Positions 24,188 through 35,639 are shown, counted from the stretch's first letter. The stretch: 64,000 nt of DNA from Magicicada septendecula (GCA_034769895.1 CM068372.1:380007910-380071909), one strand, 5' to 3'. A program made the numbers and translations. Notes: generated by a model from the letters alone, not told the origin.

Positions 24188-24196
24188 ATATAGATA

Positions 24197-24737
24197 TCTA
24201 TATAAGCCAAATACCACTGACTGACTCACTGATCACGATATCTCTGAAACCACTGAATGGATATCAATGAAACTTTGAACGTAGCTTCATCATAGGTCTT
24301 AGGTGCTCACTAAGAAACGGTTTTAAAAACTTTCACTCCTAAGGGGTAAAAAACCAAATAATGAAATTTATCGCGGGAATTGCATACTTTGTAAATGAAG
24401 TGGTTGACATCTCAGTTTATTGGAAACCCCGAATACATTTAGTTCTGAGTTTTTAATCATTGTTTTAAATTGAAAAACTTTGTTGTTTGCAGGTTCTTAC
24501 AGTCGAGAAAATTTCGAAGTTCAATTAATTAATAAATGTATGTCCTTTTTTTTCTCGGAAACGGCTCTAACGATTTTCTCGAAATAAATAATAAATAGCT
24601 GTTGCTATGAATGTAAATAAACAAACTAAGAGTTGAGAATTTGTACAATCTATCTAATCCTATACTATTAAGCGAGCAATAATTGTACAATTACGTACAA
24701 CGTGAAACTCCGTAGCGATGCACGGGTATTTTGCTAG
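24197..24737 (+). mobile_element. Second Helitron-like copy
   Basis: Starts TCTATATAAGCC after A and ends 'gcacgggtattttgCTAG' followed by T, the usual A|T context of Helitron insertions. It shares the internal block 'ctgaatggatatcaatgaaa...cactcctaagggg' with 22600-22690, so the two are related, and one may have inserted at the end of the other. Confidence 0.6.
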
Positions 24738-25009
24738 TAATTAAATATTTTTGGTAAATAGGTCATGAAGATAAATTTTTTGCACTTCAGTGAAATGCAT
24801 TGATTTTTCAATTTATCGCGTTTAATTTTTCTGTGCACGTTCGCAAGGCAAAGAAGGGAGAGAGGCATGTTTTCTCAAGAATAATTTCCAAGTGCCATAC
24901 GCAGTAACAATAGTGCATAATGCAAGTGCATAACAATAATGTAACTTCTATATGATTATCAGTGCGTTTTAAGTAGCTATTAGTGAAAGGGATTATTGTG
25001 TGGGACTCT

Positions 25010-25343
25010 ATAAGGACGCATATTATGGAACCCTGCAGACTATAAATAGCCTACACCTGCCGCTTAGTTTTCATTTTACTTCAGGCGATTACTCAGTGCG
25101 TTTCAAGTGACTATTAGTGAAAAGTGATTACTGTGCGGGACTCTATTAATTGACATTATTATTGCGAGCGGACAAATTCCTGTACAATAATTTGAATTAT
25201 TGTACGAGTATAATCTTGTTGAATAACTTGTTGATTACAAACTGTTAATTGTGATAATTAAACCTGGTTTTTAGTGACTTCACTGGTGTGTTGTATTTTG
25301 CTTTCCACTGTACCGTACGACGATCAAGGAGACCGTCGTAACA
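25010..25343 (+). mobile_element. LTR, 5'-truncated
   Basis: Carries the family's TATA box (actataaatag at about 25040), 'cacctgccgcttag', and the full 3' part ending gaccgtcgtaaca at 25343. The TGTTACG start is missing. Confidence 0.7.
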
Positions 25344-26067
25344 ATATTTTATTCTGTAAAGAAATACTGTTTGAGGTATTGAGTCATTAAACAGAAACAG
25401 ACATCGCTAACAATTGTTTGAGGTATTGAGTCAGTAAACAGAAACAGACATCGTGCTAACACTAAGTGACACAGGACTAGTGAATTTAAAATATTTCAAT
25501 AAATGTTACAATACAATGTTGCAATATGTTATAACATTTGTTCAGCGAAACGTTATAAAAGAGTTTAAAACGACCTAAACATTTATCAGATCCTAATTTT
25601 TGAACAAATTTTCAGTGTCCATTGTAAGATGAAAAATATAAAACGTTCAATAATGCTAGTTTGAAGGAAAACTGATTCTATACGTATAATAGGTGGGTAT
25701 TGGACGCGCGACAAACAGTTTGCATGGACAGTGAAATGCTGACACAGTTCACGTCGACAGCTACAAATTACAGCAGCCGTGGCAATCTCGCGTTCCTTTG
25801 TATTGTACTGTGTTTTTGTACCCCTGTCGTACTCAAACCCTATAGTGGTATACTTGCTTACCATTGTAGTTCTGTAATATCTAATGAATTAAACAACTAC
25901 AAGTATGACAAAGCAATGACTATTTTTATTCCGCAAAACGCAAAGTATCAAATACTTTCATCGCACGTTTTCACTGTTGTTCATGTAAATCACTTAATTG
26001 CACTTTTCCAAAATACTTCTCCTGTTAAAACCGCCTTTCTCCTGCTGGTTACTGCAGTGTATCTTAC
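25344..26067. other. Gene-free interval with small repeats
   Basis: A two-copy tandem repeat of about 52 bp ('tgtttgaggtattgagtca' plus 'aaacagaaacagacatcg') spans about 25367-25460. Bases 25700-25890 are a diverged copy of the complement of 31610-31765. No gene. Confidence 0.5.
25700..25890 (+). repeat. Dispersed repeat, pairs with 31600-31770 (minus)
   Basis: Shared order: 'atggacagtg-aatg', 'acac-ttcac', 'acaa-tacaaatt', 'gtggca', then 'ccactgtagtt/ccattgtagtt'. About 65-70% identity by eye. Unclassified. Confidence 0.4.
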
Positions 26068-26503
26068 TGTTACGCAATACGGAACATTCTCGTACAGTCG
26101 ATAGTACGGGTTTCTCGCCTAGCCCAGCAAGTGCATGTTTCTGCCAAGGCCGCACTGAAGTATCCTCTAGCCTTTTCGAGTGTTTGTTGACACAAATTAT
26201 GGGACTTCTGCGGACTATAAATAGGGAACACCTGCCGCTTAGCAGTCAGTTGTAAGTGGCGATTTATTGAAGTGTGTTTCGAAGTATCGGGAGAAAGTGA
26301 TTATTGTGTTATAATTAGTGTGGAATTCATTGTAGTTGACATTGTTATTGCGAGTGGACAGATTTAACTAGAATTATTGTACGAATTGTTTACAAATTGT
26401 TATTTGTGATTAATTAAAGCTGGTAATTAGTGATGTCATTGGTGCCAGTATTTGTTATTTGTTTACACTGTACCATACGACGTTCGGTGAGACCGTCGTA
26501 ACA
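26068..26503 (+). mobile_element. Solo LTR, 436 bp, complete
   Basis: TGTTACG at 26068, GTCGTAACA at 26503. Promoter 'ggactataaatagggaacac' near 26212, then 'cagtcagtt' at a distance suitable for an initiator. Flanks TTAC/TTAT suggest a 4-bp target duplication with one change. No internal region. Confidence 0.75.
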
Positions 26504-26524
26504 TTATTTAGTTACGCGCGCCCG

Positions 26525-26544
26525 TGCGTGCGTGTGAGAGAGAA

Positions 26545-26606
<62 letters not shown>
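26525..26606. repeat. (GA)n microsatellite
   Basis: Interrupted (GA)n run directly after the LTR at 26068-26503. Confidence 0.9.
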
Positions 26607-26608
<2 letters not shown>

Positions 26609-26861
26609 TCTTTTATACTAGTAGGCTCTATGAGGTGCAGAACTCTCATTATTTTGAATGAAATACCTTTACTATTACTAGGCAACGGATTTTTAGGTGC
26701 TGAAAAACTAAAAATATTAATTTCTTATGTCTTGGAAAACGAAAAAATATTGGGAAAAAAAGTTAAAATTATTTTCTTTTAGTTTAATATAATTAATCCG
26801 GTCGTAACATTAAATATGTTTATATGTACTTATCAAACTTGGTCGTCAACTAACCAGTTCC

Positions 26862-27030
26862 AATGAAAACTAAGCGGCAGGTGTTGGCTATTTATAGTCT
26901 GCAGGGTTCCATAATATGCGTCCTTAACAACCACTCGAAAATTCTAGTAGTTGAGTTAGGTAGCAGAGAAGTTGAGAAGCTAGTAGAACGACACTATGGA
27001 ACGTGCGAGATTGTTCCGTATCACATAACA
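26862..27030 (-). mobile_element. LTR 5' part (minus strand)
   Basis: Minus-strand reading starts TGTTATGTGATACGGAAC at 27030 and runs through the TATA box and 'cacctgccgcttag' before stopping at 26862. Its 'ggacgcatattatggaaccc' block is nearly identical to the truncated LTR at 25010, so both belong to one subfamily. Confidence 0.65.
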
Positions 27031-28410
27031 ATATTTATTCTGTATAAAATTACTTTCAAATCAAATTGAACAAGCGAATCGAGTTCTCAGTTTTAACTTG
27101 ACCGTTTGGAATTTGACTGTTTGCATGCCTATCTATCTGCCTGTTCCCGGTATGTCTCGATATAGTTTTTAATGCATATACCTATTTTTGTAACACGTGC
27201 CATGCGGGTCCATAATATCACTCCACAATATACCTATAGTTTTTTAAAACGGCCGCCTCAAAAGTAGAGGGTAAGAAAAAAAGCGAATCGCGATAAACCA
27301 GTAAGGGTGTCGATTCAAAGAGAAATTTATCCTAAATCCTAGGGTGCAGTCATAGAAATTTTAAAGTTCTGGAACGCTAGGACCCAAAAAAAGTATAATT
27401 TTGGCGAAATTACAATATTTCCTACAATTTTAACTGTAGGGGCATCACGTGCCGAATATCGAAAAATATTAAGGAATTTGAACATATAAAGTCTGAAACT
27501 TACCAAGTGTTTGTATATTTTCAAAACCTTTGTATTAAGAATTTGTATAAGTCACTCTCGGGCATCAAACTATAGGTACTTTTATCAAAATTAAAATTGC
27601 AGTATCGTAAGTAATTTAATTTTTAAGCATTTTAAAATTGTTTAAACTATAACTGAATGGGTTCTACGGCCGGCATCAATATTTATTAAAACGTTTGAAT
27701 ACCGCGGGGTGTTAGAGGCATGGTGTCATGTTTGAAGGTGTCAGGCTCACCAGCGGAGGCCATCTTCAGTGGCGAACGGTATAGGTATACAACGTTGAAA
27801 ACTATCTACGCAGAACAAACATTTTTGACACAAATTGGATCTTTATAGGAGAAAGTCACGTGACGCAAGGCAACTGTATGGAAGGAATCACTCATTCGCT
27901 GAAAACCATATGTGAACTATGCAGCGTGTCGTCGATTAAGAAGTGAAGGGGGCAGTGAGACAGAGAAAGTGGGAGAGCGAGGAGCCGTACTTTTCTACCC
28001 TGCGCGTACTGAAATCAGTGGTGGGTTTTTTAAAATTTACCAAACAGGCTATAATAGCAGAGGTTTACCGTAAACACCTCAGTACAAAGGCAAACCATGT
28101 TTTCGACCTTAGAAAAGTCTCATATATATGTTTGTAAAATATGTTTGAAAAAAGTTACGTGTATGTTCTTATCATGTATGTACGTCTGTGAAAAGTATAA
28201 AAAACATTATTAGCTTATAGATATTTGTAGAAAAGTACACATACTTAAAACCCAGGGATAAATTATTAGTTATCTGGGCACTATGGTTTGAAATTTAGTT
28301 AAAAAAACAACTCAGTAGTTGGGAATTTTAGTGTTTATTGTCTGCTTTAGAATTGTTATTTTACTAAAAATGTAATGAAGTAATCATGGTTTTCTAAGTT
28401 CAACATTACG
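27031..28410. other. Gene-free interval
   Basis: Contains the repeat at 27655-27800 (minus). No coding signal. Confidence 0.4.
27655..27800 (-). repeat. Dispersed repeat with 'gaagatggcc' core (minus)
   Basis: Reverse-strand relative of 18200-18335; see that entry for shared words. Confidence 0.45.
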
Positions 28411-28865
28411 ATGTGCGGGACTATCAGGCGAACAATTAAATCAGCAAGTAAAGAAACAAGCCTAAACTTTTACAAGGTGATGGCCCTTTCCACACTTCTT
28501 TATGAGTCTGAGAATTGGACTTTATCGAAAGGCCAGGCCAGTCGTATTCAAGCGGCTGAAATGAGATTTCTCAGGCACGTGGCAGAGTATAATCTCGATC
28601 ATCATAGAAGAAACACAGATATACGGCAGGAACTGAATATTATAAGTATACTCGACAGGGTTCCCCGGTATCGGCTGAATTGGCGGGAACATCTTTGCCG
28701 AATGGATGACTGTCGCATCCCCAAACAACTATGGAACTATAAGCCGAAGGAACGGAGAGGTGTGGGACGTCCGAAGAAGCGCTGGAGTGACCAGCTCTAG
28801 ACTTTGCCTGTTTGAGGCGGAACAAACCATCCTTGGTTTAATCCTTACAGATTATGATGATGGTT
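28411..28865 (+). pseudogene. LINE reverse transcriptase C-terminus, best copy of the local family
   Basis: A 129-codon open frame (28411-28800): 'MCGTIRRTIK', 'LNFYKVMALSTLLYESENW', 'ASRIQAAEMRFLRHVA', 'DIRQELNI', 'YRLNWREHLCRMDDCRIPK', and a C-terminal 'GVGRPKKRW'. These are the RT C-terminal blocks of a non-LTR element whose catalytic part has been lost by 5' truncation. The 3' UTR ends 'tggtttaatccttacag' plus a GAT-rich tail. Four other tails of this family lie at 3055, 13200, 14110 (minus) and 21815, so it is the most prolific LINE here. Confidence 0.7.
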
Positions 28866-29169
28866 TTCTAATAAATAATTGTCTTAAATGGAAACTTATC
28901 TAACAATAAGTGTAGGCCTTCTTAAACCAAATAATGAGCGAGTTTAGCAGCTAATGGAGGTTACTACTAAGAAGTATAATTATTATTACTTATGCCAGGT
29001 TGTACAGTTCTCGTGGATTGCAGCAGCTCTATCGAGATCTTCCGAGTCTGAATACAAAGTCATTCATTCATGTTGCGTAAGTACAGGGGAAACTAGGGGG
29101 ATCAATCCCCCTTCCCCACGTCTCCCCCCGTTATTAAACGTAACGTAACGTATGTGTCTGTGCTGCTTA
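28866..29169. other. Gene-free interval
   Basis: Nothing recognised. Confidence 0.35.
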
Positions 29170-29660
29170 CATTGCCAATCATTATCATCATCATGTAAAG
29201 GTCATGCCTTGTCGAGTTAGCCACGACTCTCTCTCCATCATTGTCCTCTTTAAATCCCAGTACGATAAAAAGTTCGTCTCTTTTCCCATTTATTTGAAGA
29301 ACGTTCCTCTTGACCGTCCTATTGGTTTATCCCCTAACAGCTTTCCTTCTAGAAGGTTTCTTAAGAATCGCTTGTGTTGTAACACGTGCCCGATAAATTG
29401 TGCCCTCTTTCTTCTAATTATTTTTAAAAGTGACCTAATCTTCGTTCACTTCTGAGAGGACTTGCTCATTACTTTTCTTACCCACCCAACTCATCCTCGT
29501 CGTTCTCTTCCAGAGCCACACTTCCATTGCTTCCAGCTTCTTCCTTTCTATTTTGCCGAAGGTTCACGTCTCACACCCATAAGTCCATAAGTTAAGACAC
29601 TCCACACAAATGTTTTTGCAAACCTTTTCCTTACCTCCATAATTAAGTGATTATTTGTAA
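29170..29660 (-). pseudogene. LINE C-terminal fragment (minus strand)
   Basis: On the minus strand, 29575-29535 reads 'NRKEEAGSNGSV' in one frame and 'KIERKKLEAMEVW' in the next, the latter matching the typical LINE block ERKKLEAxExW. The remainder to 29170 is consistent with the basic C-terminus but has many breaks. Different family from 28411. Confidence 0.5.
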
Positions 29661-29811
29661 GTAAATTCCTTTTGTTCTGAAACGTCTGCTACCTTGCCAA
29701 TAGTAGCCAAAAAAGTTCTTCCTCTCGAGGAGATGCTTTGTATCCTTAGATTCTTAGAGAGTAATATACAGTGTGTGAGGAACAAAAGGAAATGGATGGA
29801 TCTGTCAGTAC

Positions 29812-29897
<86 letters not shown>
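29812..29897. repeat. (GT)n microsatellite, about 85 bp
   Basis: Near-perfect (GT)43. The Cys/Val and His/Thr open frames across it are artefacts. Confidence 0.95.
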
Positions 29898-29901
<4 letters not shown>

Positions 29902-30279
29902 CGTGGTGCAACCCTTTGTCACCCACTTCCCCCGGAACAAATGTGCTCACATTTTACTCCACTCTCCCCTAATGTTTGCAAGCATCCGCTTTGTTGCCCA
30001 ACATATGCCCGTGCCTTCCTCTAGATGGGCCCATACAACCCAACAAGGGAAATTAACGATAACGATATATATGTGGAATGACAAAACTCACCATGCTTTA
30101 GCGTAATAAATTCTGACATCTTAAACTTATGAGTGTTATATAACGGTTACTGTACGTACAAGGGGGACAAAACAACCTTACTATCGCCACTGACAAAATA
30201 CATATTTATGCTTTCATACTGAATAATATTTGTTCAAAGTACATATTGATAGCTGAGGTGTTTTAAGATAAAGGAGTCA
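29898..30279. other. Gene-free interval
   Basis: Nothing recognised. Confidence 0.35.
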
Positions 30280-30960
30280 TCATCACCATCATCATCAAGC
30301 TAACAGGCAAGCCCGTTTCTCCGGTTACGCCGCGTTTCAAACTTCGGATGAGCTCCCGCGGCAGGTAAAATGACCTGCTACCTGCCGTAGATTTTCAAAT
30401 ATTTCTTCTTCTCTTTCTTCTTCTGGCTGTGAACCTTACGATCCGTTGCGCACTCCTTGGTCCGACCACCTTTTCTTTGGTCTTCCAATATGCCGTCGTC
30501 CTTTCGAATTATAAACCAAAATTTGTTTAACTGTTCTGTTCTTATGCATCATTTCAACCAGTCCTGTCCGTATTGTTTTATCCTTTCGTTTAGGTAGCAT
30601 ATCCTAGGATGTTTCTTGTATCATCATTTCTCAGCCGGTCCCTCCGTGATACTCCTAGTACTGATCGTAAAAATCTCATTTCACTAGCCTGTATCCGGCT
30701 TTGGGTCTTTGCGTTCAAGTGTCCAAGTCTCACTGCCATAAAGGCCGTATGGCACTGCCATCACTTTATAAAATTCAAAAGAGTATCTATTCTGACCTTT
30801 CCATTCAGTATTCTTCTTATCGTTCCCCACATGCAATTAAACGTCTCTATTTTTTTGTCCACAGTTTCAGTTACTCAATGTCTAATTCACGCTTACGCCG
30901 AACACGGGCGCCAGATCTACTTGGCACTGATTGGCTTTGTCCGAGGACGCTGATAAGCGG
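30280..30960 (-). pseudogene. LINE reverse transcriptase C-terminal fragment (minus strand)
   Basis: The complement of 30960-30640 encodes, with frame breaks, blocks for 'ELKTQSRIQASEMRFLRS', 'SRRDRLR' and a 'YAT' end, and 30620-30440 continues with 'IKQYGQDWLK'-like and 'RPKKRW'-like segments. Order and content fit a LINE C-terminus. Confidence 0.55.
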
Positions 30961-31079
30961 ATTGATCTTTAAACGGGCTCAGCGGCAGTAGAACTTTCTG
31001 GTGAGTGTACGTGTGCGAAAGTTAAGCGGATGGACATTTTTGGGAAGTGTGAATGGTCTGCTTTCAAGTTAGATAGTGG

Positions 31080-31310
31080 GCTTAGCACTCCCAGCGCAAA
31101 CCTAAGTCTCTTACAGACTGGAGCTTTCGCTTATTTGTCTTTGCCAAGCAGTATCGCCATACTGGGGTCGCGTAGGTAACCATCGCTATCACAGATGTAA
31201 TTACGAGTAGTTTGCTTACGCGGCGGAACATTGGATCGCTTCTCAGCAGGGGACCGACTTGATAAAGATCACTTCTTATTTGTAATGAGTATTTTTTTTT
31301 ATTGAACACA
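31080..31310 (-). pseudogene. Jockey-type RT C-terminal fragment (minus strand)
   Basis: The minus-strand frame 31309-31082 reads 'PLLRSDP', 'LLVITSVIAMVTYATPVW', 'TNKRKLQSVRDLGLR'. This is the thumb-region pattern of Jockey-clade elements (PLLxSxS...Y..LIRPxxTYAxPVW...KLQxxQN..LR). Short remnant. Confidence 0.65.
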
Positions 31311-32189
31311 ATATAAAGTACTGCACTTAAGTTAGTAAAAAATATTTCTTTTTAATTACACTTTATTATGTATTAAGTATTATATTTATACATTATATAC
31401 ATCCAATAAAATACCAAAGTAATAAACACTGTAATAATAGTTTAATTCCAGCCTCTCTTCTCACCCCCCCCCCAAACAGGTGTAAAGTTTATATTTTGAT
31501 TCAGCCTCTCTTGTTCCCCCCCCACAGATGTCCGGTTGGTCAATAAAAAATTGTGGCAAGCCTAACTATTAGGCATTAATATATATTTTAAAATCATGAA
31601 TAGTTTGTGAGGTAACTACAGTGGAGAGCAGCTATACAACTACATTTTGAATTCAGGGGTGTACATTGTAATAAACATAGACCTACAAGAACAAAATGCA
31701 GCATTGGAACAAGAGCGATGCCACTGCTACACCAATTTGTAGTTGTCGCCGTGAAATGTGTCGCCATTACACTGTCCATGCAAACAAGTAACTGTACTTT
31801 GTCGAGTGTCCGATACCCAAGTATAATGTCGGATTTTGTTCAAACTAGAGTCTGCAATATTTTTCATTTTTCTACATTGCTGCACTGCACTAAATAAAGC
31901 CGATAATTTGTACTTCAGTACAAAGTACAAAAGCTCCATTTATCTTTACTCCATTTTAAAATTAATTTTCTTGTTGAATAAGAAATTATTTAACATTTTG
32001 TTTAAGAATAATATTTTGGTTTCACGACACGTCCAGTAATGCCTTATGCATCACAGACCAAGCCACGCATACAGAAACAACTCAAACAACACGCCATACT
32101 ATAGAAATGACTACATTACGGAGGGTACTGGAAAGACAAGGTACGATAGGTTGCCAAACAATAGTATGAGAGAAACGTGTAATGCAACA
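31311..32189. other. Gene-free interval
   Basis: Two poly-C runs near 31465 and 31518. Bases 31600-31770 are the minus-strand partner of the repeat at 25700. No gene. Confidence 0.4.
31600..31770 (-). repeat. Dispersed repeat (minus), pairs with 25700-25890
   Basis: See 25700-25890. Confidence 0.4.
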
Positions 32190-32372
32190 GATATTAACTA
32201 TTGGATTGCGGAAAGAAGAAGATATGGAATGAACACATATCAAGAATGGGTGATTCATGTAAACGGAAGAGGAAGAGGAAGATGGAAGAGGTGAAGTGAC
32301 AACATGTGGCACCGTTGTTATAGAACAGGACAGAATCCTAACCAGGAAGTCAAAGAAGAAGAAGAAGATATT
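32190..32372 (+). pseudogene. LINE 3' tail
   Basis: Translates in shifting frames to 'WIAERRR', 'WNEHISRMG' and a K/R-rich end, finishing in a GAA-rich tail (32355-32369). The 'RRxxWNEHISRM' pattern is common at the very C-terminus of insect LINE ORFs. Confidence 0.4.
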
Positions 32373-32662
32373 TTGGTTTGACAGATTGCCTAACTATTTT
32401 TATTTAGTTTGTTCTGACTTATTTAAAATTGAAGGCGCCTGTCTTACCGTTTAATGTTTCGTGTAATGTAACTCACATCGTGTTTCTTCAAGGCCAAACT
32501 TTTTTTTTCAACTTCAGGATGTTAGAACCACATTACTTATAACTAAACAATTACATTCAATTTTAATTTGCATTGTGTGTATCTGTGTGAGTTTGTGTAT
32601 ACGTCGGTCTGTATTCGAGATGCATTTCTGGAAAAGGTCTTGAAACGTATCGGGCTTCATAT

Positions 32663-33255
32663 TGTTATAATGGTCTACTGATCGTCGTATGGTACAGTGG
32701 AAAACAAAATAGAAGACGCCAATTTCGTCACTAATCACCAGCTTTAATTATCACAATTAAACAGTTCGTAATTAACAAGACAGTCTCTTACAACAAATCA
32801 AATAAAATTTGTTCACACGCAATAAAATGTCACCTAATATAACACACAATTGTATTACAATTGTACCGCTCGATTATTAAACTTAACCATTAATAATATA
32901 ATTATAAAATAATTATTAATAACCCGCCCGATAATTATTAATAACCACTTGAACGCCGACAAAATAGTGAACTGAGGCCGCTGACGCCTTGTATTTATAC
33001 CCCCGCTCACAAACCAGAACATTCCACAACCACGCGTTATCTCTACACTACGACGTCATTAATTGCGGCTTTGACACAGTCAGCAAAGCTGGCGGCGTCT
33101 AGAAAAGTCTCGCAAGCGCATGTTGAAATCACGTACGCCACAACATTCAGCCGGCTTCCAATGGATCGTTCGAGAAACACGTAGATTGTTCTGTGATGCC
33201 GTAACATATCGTTAGAATCAAGTAACTTGAGAAACAAATGCATTCAGTCATAACA
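32663..33255 (-). mobile_element. LTR copy (minus strand), 593 bp
   Basis: Minus-strand reading starts TGTTATGAC at 33255 and ends TTATAACA at 32663. It includes the family's 3' words ('gtaccatacgacgatca', 'taattaaagctggt', 'cgtgtgaacaaatttt') and a TATA (plus-strand tatttata near 32993). An AT-rich expansion lies at 32870-32950. Flanks ATAT/ATAC. The longest member of the family in the window. Confidence 0.7.
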
Positions 33256-33735
33256 ATACTAGACACCATAAACTGCCCTTTGTATTGGTTGCTTGCTGTA
33301 GGAGATCTCTTTGTCCCGGCAGTATTTTAGTATCTGCTTTCCTTAGACGCTTTCACCCTGCACCCTCTTGCGCGGGAAGGGTTCACAAATCTAAGACCAA
33401 AAAGGCTTTTCTTAGATTCCTTAGTACTTTGGAAAAGGAAATTATTATTATTATTATTCCGACTGTACAATGTTTACACATTTTCCTGAACCAAACATTA
33501 CAGAAGTTATTGAATTCTAATCTTCCACTGCTGCTTGTCCATGCAAAAAGTTTCTTCAATTTCTTGTTCCTTTTTTCTATCCAGGTGATAGGTGGTCTTC
33601 CTTTTTGACGTAGAATACGTCTTACCTTCCAGGGCAGCAATAGGCACCCCCAACCAGAAAATCGAGCGTTATGTTTTCACGTCACGTTTGAAATTGAAAT
33701 ATTATCTAAACGACAAAATATTCACGCTTATATAA
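33256..33735. other. Gene-free interval
   Basis: The minus strand at 33640-33580 reads 'RRILRQKGRPPITW', weakly like a LINE C-terminal 'KGRPxxxW' block, but not enough to call. A short (ATT)n is at 33441-33458. Confidence 0.3.
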
Positions 33736-33840
33736 GGTACCATTCGACAGATAAAGGAACAAAGATAATAAATAGCACAATATAAGTGGGCTATTGCATC
33801 ATCCAGCGCGGGGTGAGCGGGGGGAGAATAGAAATGTTTT
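33736..33840 (+). repeat. Direct repeat, copy 1 (possible promoter)
   Basis: About 93% identical by eye to 34573-34678; contains 'aaagataataaatagcacaa' with a TATA-like tataa and the GC-rich 'atccagcgcggggtgag'. Each copy sits upstream of a coding piece. Confidence 0.75.
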
Positions 33841-34034
33841 GCGCCGCTCGCCGCGCACTAAAATTAGTATTTCTTCGGTTTCCGATGCGTTAGTGAGGTG
33901 TCGTTAAAATTGTCTCATCGAGTACTATCTACATAGTGTACCGTAATAGCGGCGGTGATATTATTAAGAGGTTTGAATAATCGTAATTCAAGTTGTAAAA
34001 ATTGCGTGTTCGGACAAAATGTCGCGGTATATGG

Positions 34035-34394
34035 ATGCTAAATGCTCAAAAGTATCGTAAACGCATACAGGAGATTAGAGAAAATCATAGGGAATTCAAA
34101 AAACCCAAAATGACCAATGCCGAACGTCAGAGGATTTACCGACAACGCTTAAAAGACAAGGAAATAAATACTGAAGTCGAGTTGGATGCGGAAGAGCACC
34201 CGACTTCGCAAGTGTATCAGCCGATCGAATTCAGCAAAACGTGGCAGTTAGCTACAAAGCACATCCACAAAACATTCTTTAATAATGAATTTGGACACGC
34301 GTGTGACGTTTGTGACAGACTGTGGTTCCAGATGGACGTAAAGATAGTGGCTGTTAAAGTAATGCCGTTGCAACATCATGGAGACCAGAATTAA
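34035..34394 (+). pseudogene. Helitron Rep-protein N-terminal fragment
   Basis: 119 codons from the ATG at 34035. Contains a basic 'NAERQRIYRQRLKD' helix and 'HACDVCDRLWF', the Cys-x-x-Cys-D-R-L-W-F motif that I recognise from the N-terminal region of arthropod Helitron Rep proteins. The rest of a ~1,400-residue Rep/helicase is missing. The frame ends at a stop at 34392. It is upstream of an endonuclease piece from the other end of the same kind of protein. Confidence 0.55.
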
Positions 34395-34572
34395 TTACCA
34401 TAGTAACAAGTAAATAAACAAAAGCTATTTAGCGGCATCGGAATTGTACATTTATCCATTCCTGCAGTACACTTTTGATGTTTTATATAATATGCGATTG
34501 TTTCGACATATTACGATTTGGAAAGTTTACTAATTGTAAATTGTCCTATTGCTTAATGCAAAGCAATTATGA

Positions 34573-34678
34573 GGTACCATACGACAGATAAAGGAACAAA
34601 GATAATAAATAGCACAATATAAACGGGCTATTGCATCATCCAGCGCGGGGTGAGTGGGGGGAGAAATAGAAATGTTTT
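34573..34678 (+). repeat. Direct repeat, copy 2 (possible promoter)
   Basis: Second copy of 33736-33840. Confidence 0.75.
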
Positions 34679-34774
34679 ATCACGGTACGGGAACCACGGC
34701 TCCGATGGTGAAGCAAATTCGAGACGAATATTCCAGATTGCTTAAACACCGGTTGCCTACGAAAAATACAGCAA

Positions 34775-35582
34775 GTGCGATGCTTCACGTCCCGCCACGA
34801 GGTGGAAGACGAAGAGGATAGTGGAAGAAAAGAAAGCGCGATCACTGTTATATTCACCAACATTAACGCCCAGAGTATGGTCGCACACGCTGCTGACATC
34901 GCATCCGATAGTCAACTTCTAAAGTCGGACTATCTCGCGATTACGGAAACGTGGATAGATTTAGACAACCCGGTTCAATTGTCAGGCTTCGAATTGAAGG
35001 AGCAAAGAGACAACGGTTCGCAGTCAGTGTCGCCCAACAGTAGAAAGCGACGATGGACGGCCGGAGGTGTCGCAATTTATAGAAATATACGCAGTCCCAC
35101 CGAATGCCGAGTGATTGACTGACATCAACTTGAACAACAAGAAACAAATGATCGATACCGATGTTGGAGACATGTGTCTTGTGGACATCACGCTAAATGG
35201 GAAATCGAGATTCGTACTCGGGTGCGCTTACATCCACCCGAACGTCACCATTTCCAATCTCAAGATGTTTCTATTCGGTAATATGATTAAATATTCTGAA
35301 AGAACGAAGAAAATATTTGATGATGTAAGCGTAGACACCGAAGTGCCAATGGTGATCATGGGGGATTTCAACATCGACGCACAGACTAATTTACCTGCGC
35401 TGGACTTCATGAAGGAACAATTCAATTTAGACCGCGTGCCGTCGCCACCGACTACGCTGGGTAACACCACCATAGATTTGACTTTCACCAGAAACATCAG
35501 CGTTGATATCTTACCTTATATCAACAACTTCTCCTATCATAGGCCCATTATAACTACAGTCTTGCTTGAACCAACTAATTAA
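34775..35582 (+). pseudogene. Endonuclease/exonuclease/phosphatase (EEP) domain of Helitron type, frameshifted
   Basis: Two overlapping frames. The first (to 35122) carries the N-terminal half: 'IFTNINAQSM' (metal-ligand Asn block), 'LAITETW' (catalytic Glu) and 'AGGVAIY'. The second (35115-35582) carries 'VMGDFNID' (catalytic GDFN, near 35360), 'TTIDLTF' and 'FSYHRPI' near the end. All EEP landmarks are present but split by a frameshift near 35120. The SYHRP ending is what I associate with EEP domains attached to Helitron proteins, rather than LINE endonucleases (SDH). Probably inactive, unless spliced or a sequencing error. Confidence 0.65.
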
Positions 35583-35639
35583 CTTGTGTGATGATTTTTA
35601 AAATAAAATTGTGTACTTTGCAAAACTAAATATGTGTTT

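Larger units (their letters stand above)
33736..35620 (+). mobile_element. Helitron-derived block (Rep N-terminal piece plus endonuclease piece)
   Basis: Two coding pieces typical of opposite ends of an animal Helitron protein lie here in order, each preceded by a copy of the same ~105-bp sequence (33736-33840 and 34573-34678). The Rep catalytic core and the helicase that should lie between them are absent. It looks like an internally deleted, partly duplicated Helitron. Exact TC/CTRR ends were not located. Confidence 0.55.

Noticed and set aside
29651..30106. Cys/Val and His/Thr frames over the (GT)n tract
   Set aside because: Microsatellite translations with no start context or homology.
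33285..33640. Coding frames of 85-107 codons on both strands
   Set aside because: Only a weak 'KGRPPITW' similarity to LINE tails; insufficient for a call.
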